Positions 13,647-13,754 of a DNA stretch of 13,754 nt are shown one piece after another (positions within the stretch are counted from its first letter, which is position 1; the number at the start of each line of letters is the position of its first letter). The stretch is from positions 1 through 13,754 of the forward strand of contig JAWUVN010000080.1 in the NCBI GenBank assembly GCA_034112345.1. Direction: 5' to 3'. The position numbers were made by a program, and so were the translations under genes. The DNA is from Bermanella sp034112345 (lineage in GTDB: Bacteria; Pseudomonadota; Gammaproteobacteria; Pseudomonadales; Oceanobacteraceae). The notes beneath the pieces are model-generated. The model was not told the DNA's origin. It did no database searches and saw only the letters and a program-made list of their open reading frames with translations.

Positions 13647-13754
13647 TAAGCCAAACCGTCATACCGGACCCGCGCAGCGGACTCGAAGAGCGGCGAAGCC
13701 AGTTGATCCGGTATCCCTAAGCCTAACTATTAAACCAAGCCGTCATACCGGACC
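13647..13754. repeat. Intergenic palindromic repeat with 84-bp period (runs off the edge)
   Basis: A 24-bp block, TAAGCCAAACCGTCATACCGGACC-like, at 13647-13670 recurs at 13731-13754 with 22 of 24 bases identical, so the period is 84 bp. Within the unit, ATACCGGA (13661-13668) pairs with TCCGGTAT (13707-13714), forming a hairpin around a GC-rich centre. This 'GTCATACCGGA...TCCGGTATCC' style is familiar as dispersed intergenic palindromic repeats in proteobacterial genomes. The second copy is cut by the window end, so copy number is unknown. Confidence 0.75.

Overview
The window looks like chromosome of a marine gammaproteobacterium, probably Oceanospirillales or Alteromonadales. The DNA is AT-rich. 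The PepD dipeptidase, a DUF5062 protein, a YdgA/DUF945-type protein and a proteobacterial-style nitrate ABC permease are all families seen in such bacteria. This placement rests on family resemblance recalled from memory, not on a search. No rRNA, tRNA, CRISPR array, transposase or phage gene is visible.

Layout. (a) 1-2111, + strand: the last codons of a probable nitrate-binding protein, a perfect stem-loop, the NrtB-type permease and the NrtD-type ATPase, closed by a strong bidirectional terminator. Together these form an ABC importer for nitrate or a related anion. (b) 2129-6438, - strand: a class II aldolase/adducin-family protein, the dipeptidase PepD, and an unusual protein that fuses a cyclic-nucleotide-binding-like domain to a CoA-acylating aldehyde dehydrogenase resembling the N-terminal half of AdhE. 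Long inverted repeats precede the aldolase-like gene and pepD. (c) 6439-8891: a 156-bp divergent promoter region with a 12-bp palindrome and a Fur-box-like sequence. It is followed on the + strand by a two-gene operon: an unrecognised protein with three internal repeats, then a DUF6976/FIST-like protein, then a terminator. (d) 8999-10066: a monocistronic luciferase-like flavin oxidoreductase with its own terminator. (e) 10097-10722, - strand: a small two-helix membrane protein and a DUF5062 protein, probably one operon. (f) 10723-11222: about 500 bp of non-coding spacer, with one good promoter at its right end. (g) 11235-12709: a YdgA/DUF945-like exported or membrane-anchored protein and a bidirectional terminator. 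(h) 12719-13504, - strand: an unrecognised protein with a Ser/Gln/Pro-rich N-terminus and visibly more GC-rich DNA. The window ends in an intergenic repeat whose conserved edge recurs after 84 bp.

The best candidate for something undescribed is the divergent locus at 4702-8839. A sensory-looking domain has been joined to an acetaldehyde/acyl-CoA dehydrogenase. It faces an operon encoding an unknown repeat protein and a FIST-like, possibly ligand-sensing, protein. This suggests, but does not prove, a regulated aldehyde/acyl-CoA module. The terminators at 2072-2111, 8864-8891, 10031-10066 and 12667-12709 divide the window into clear transcription units.
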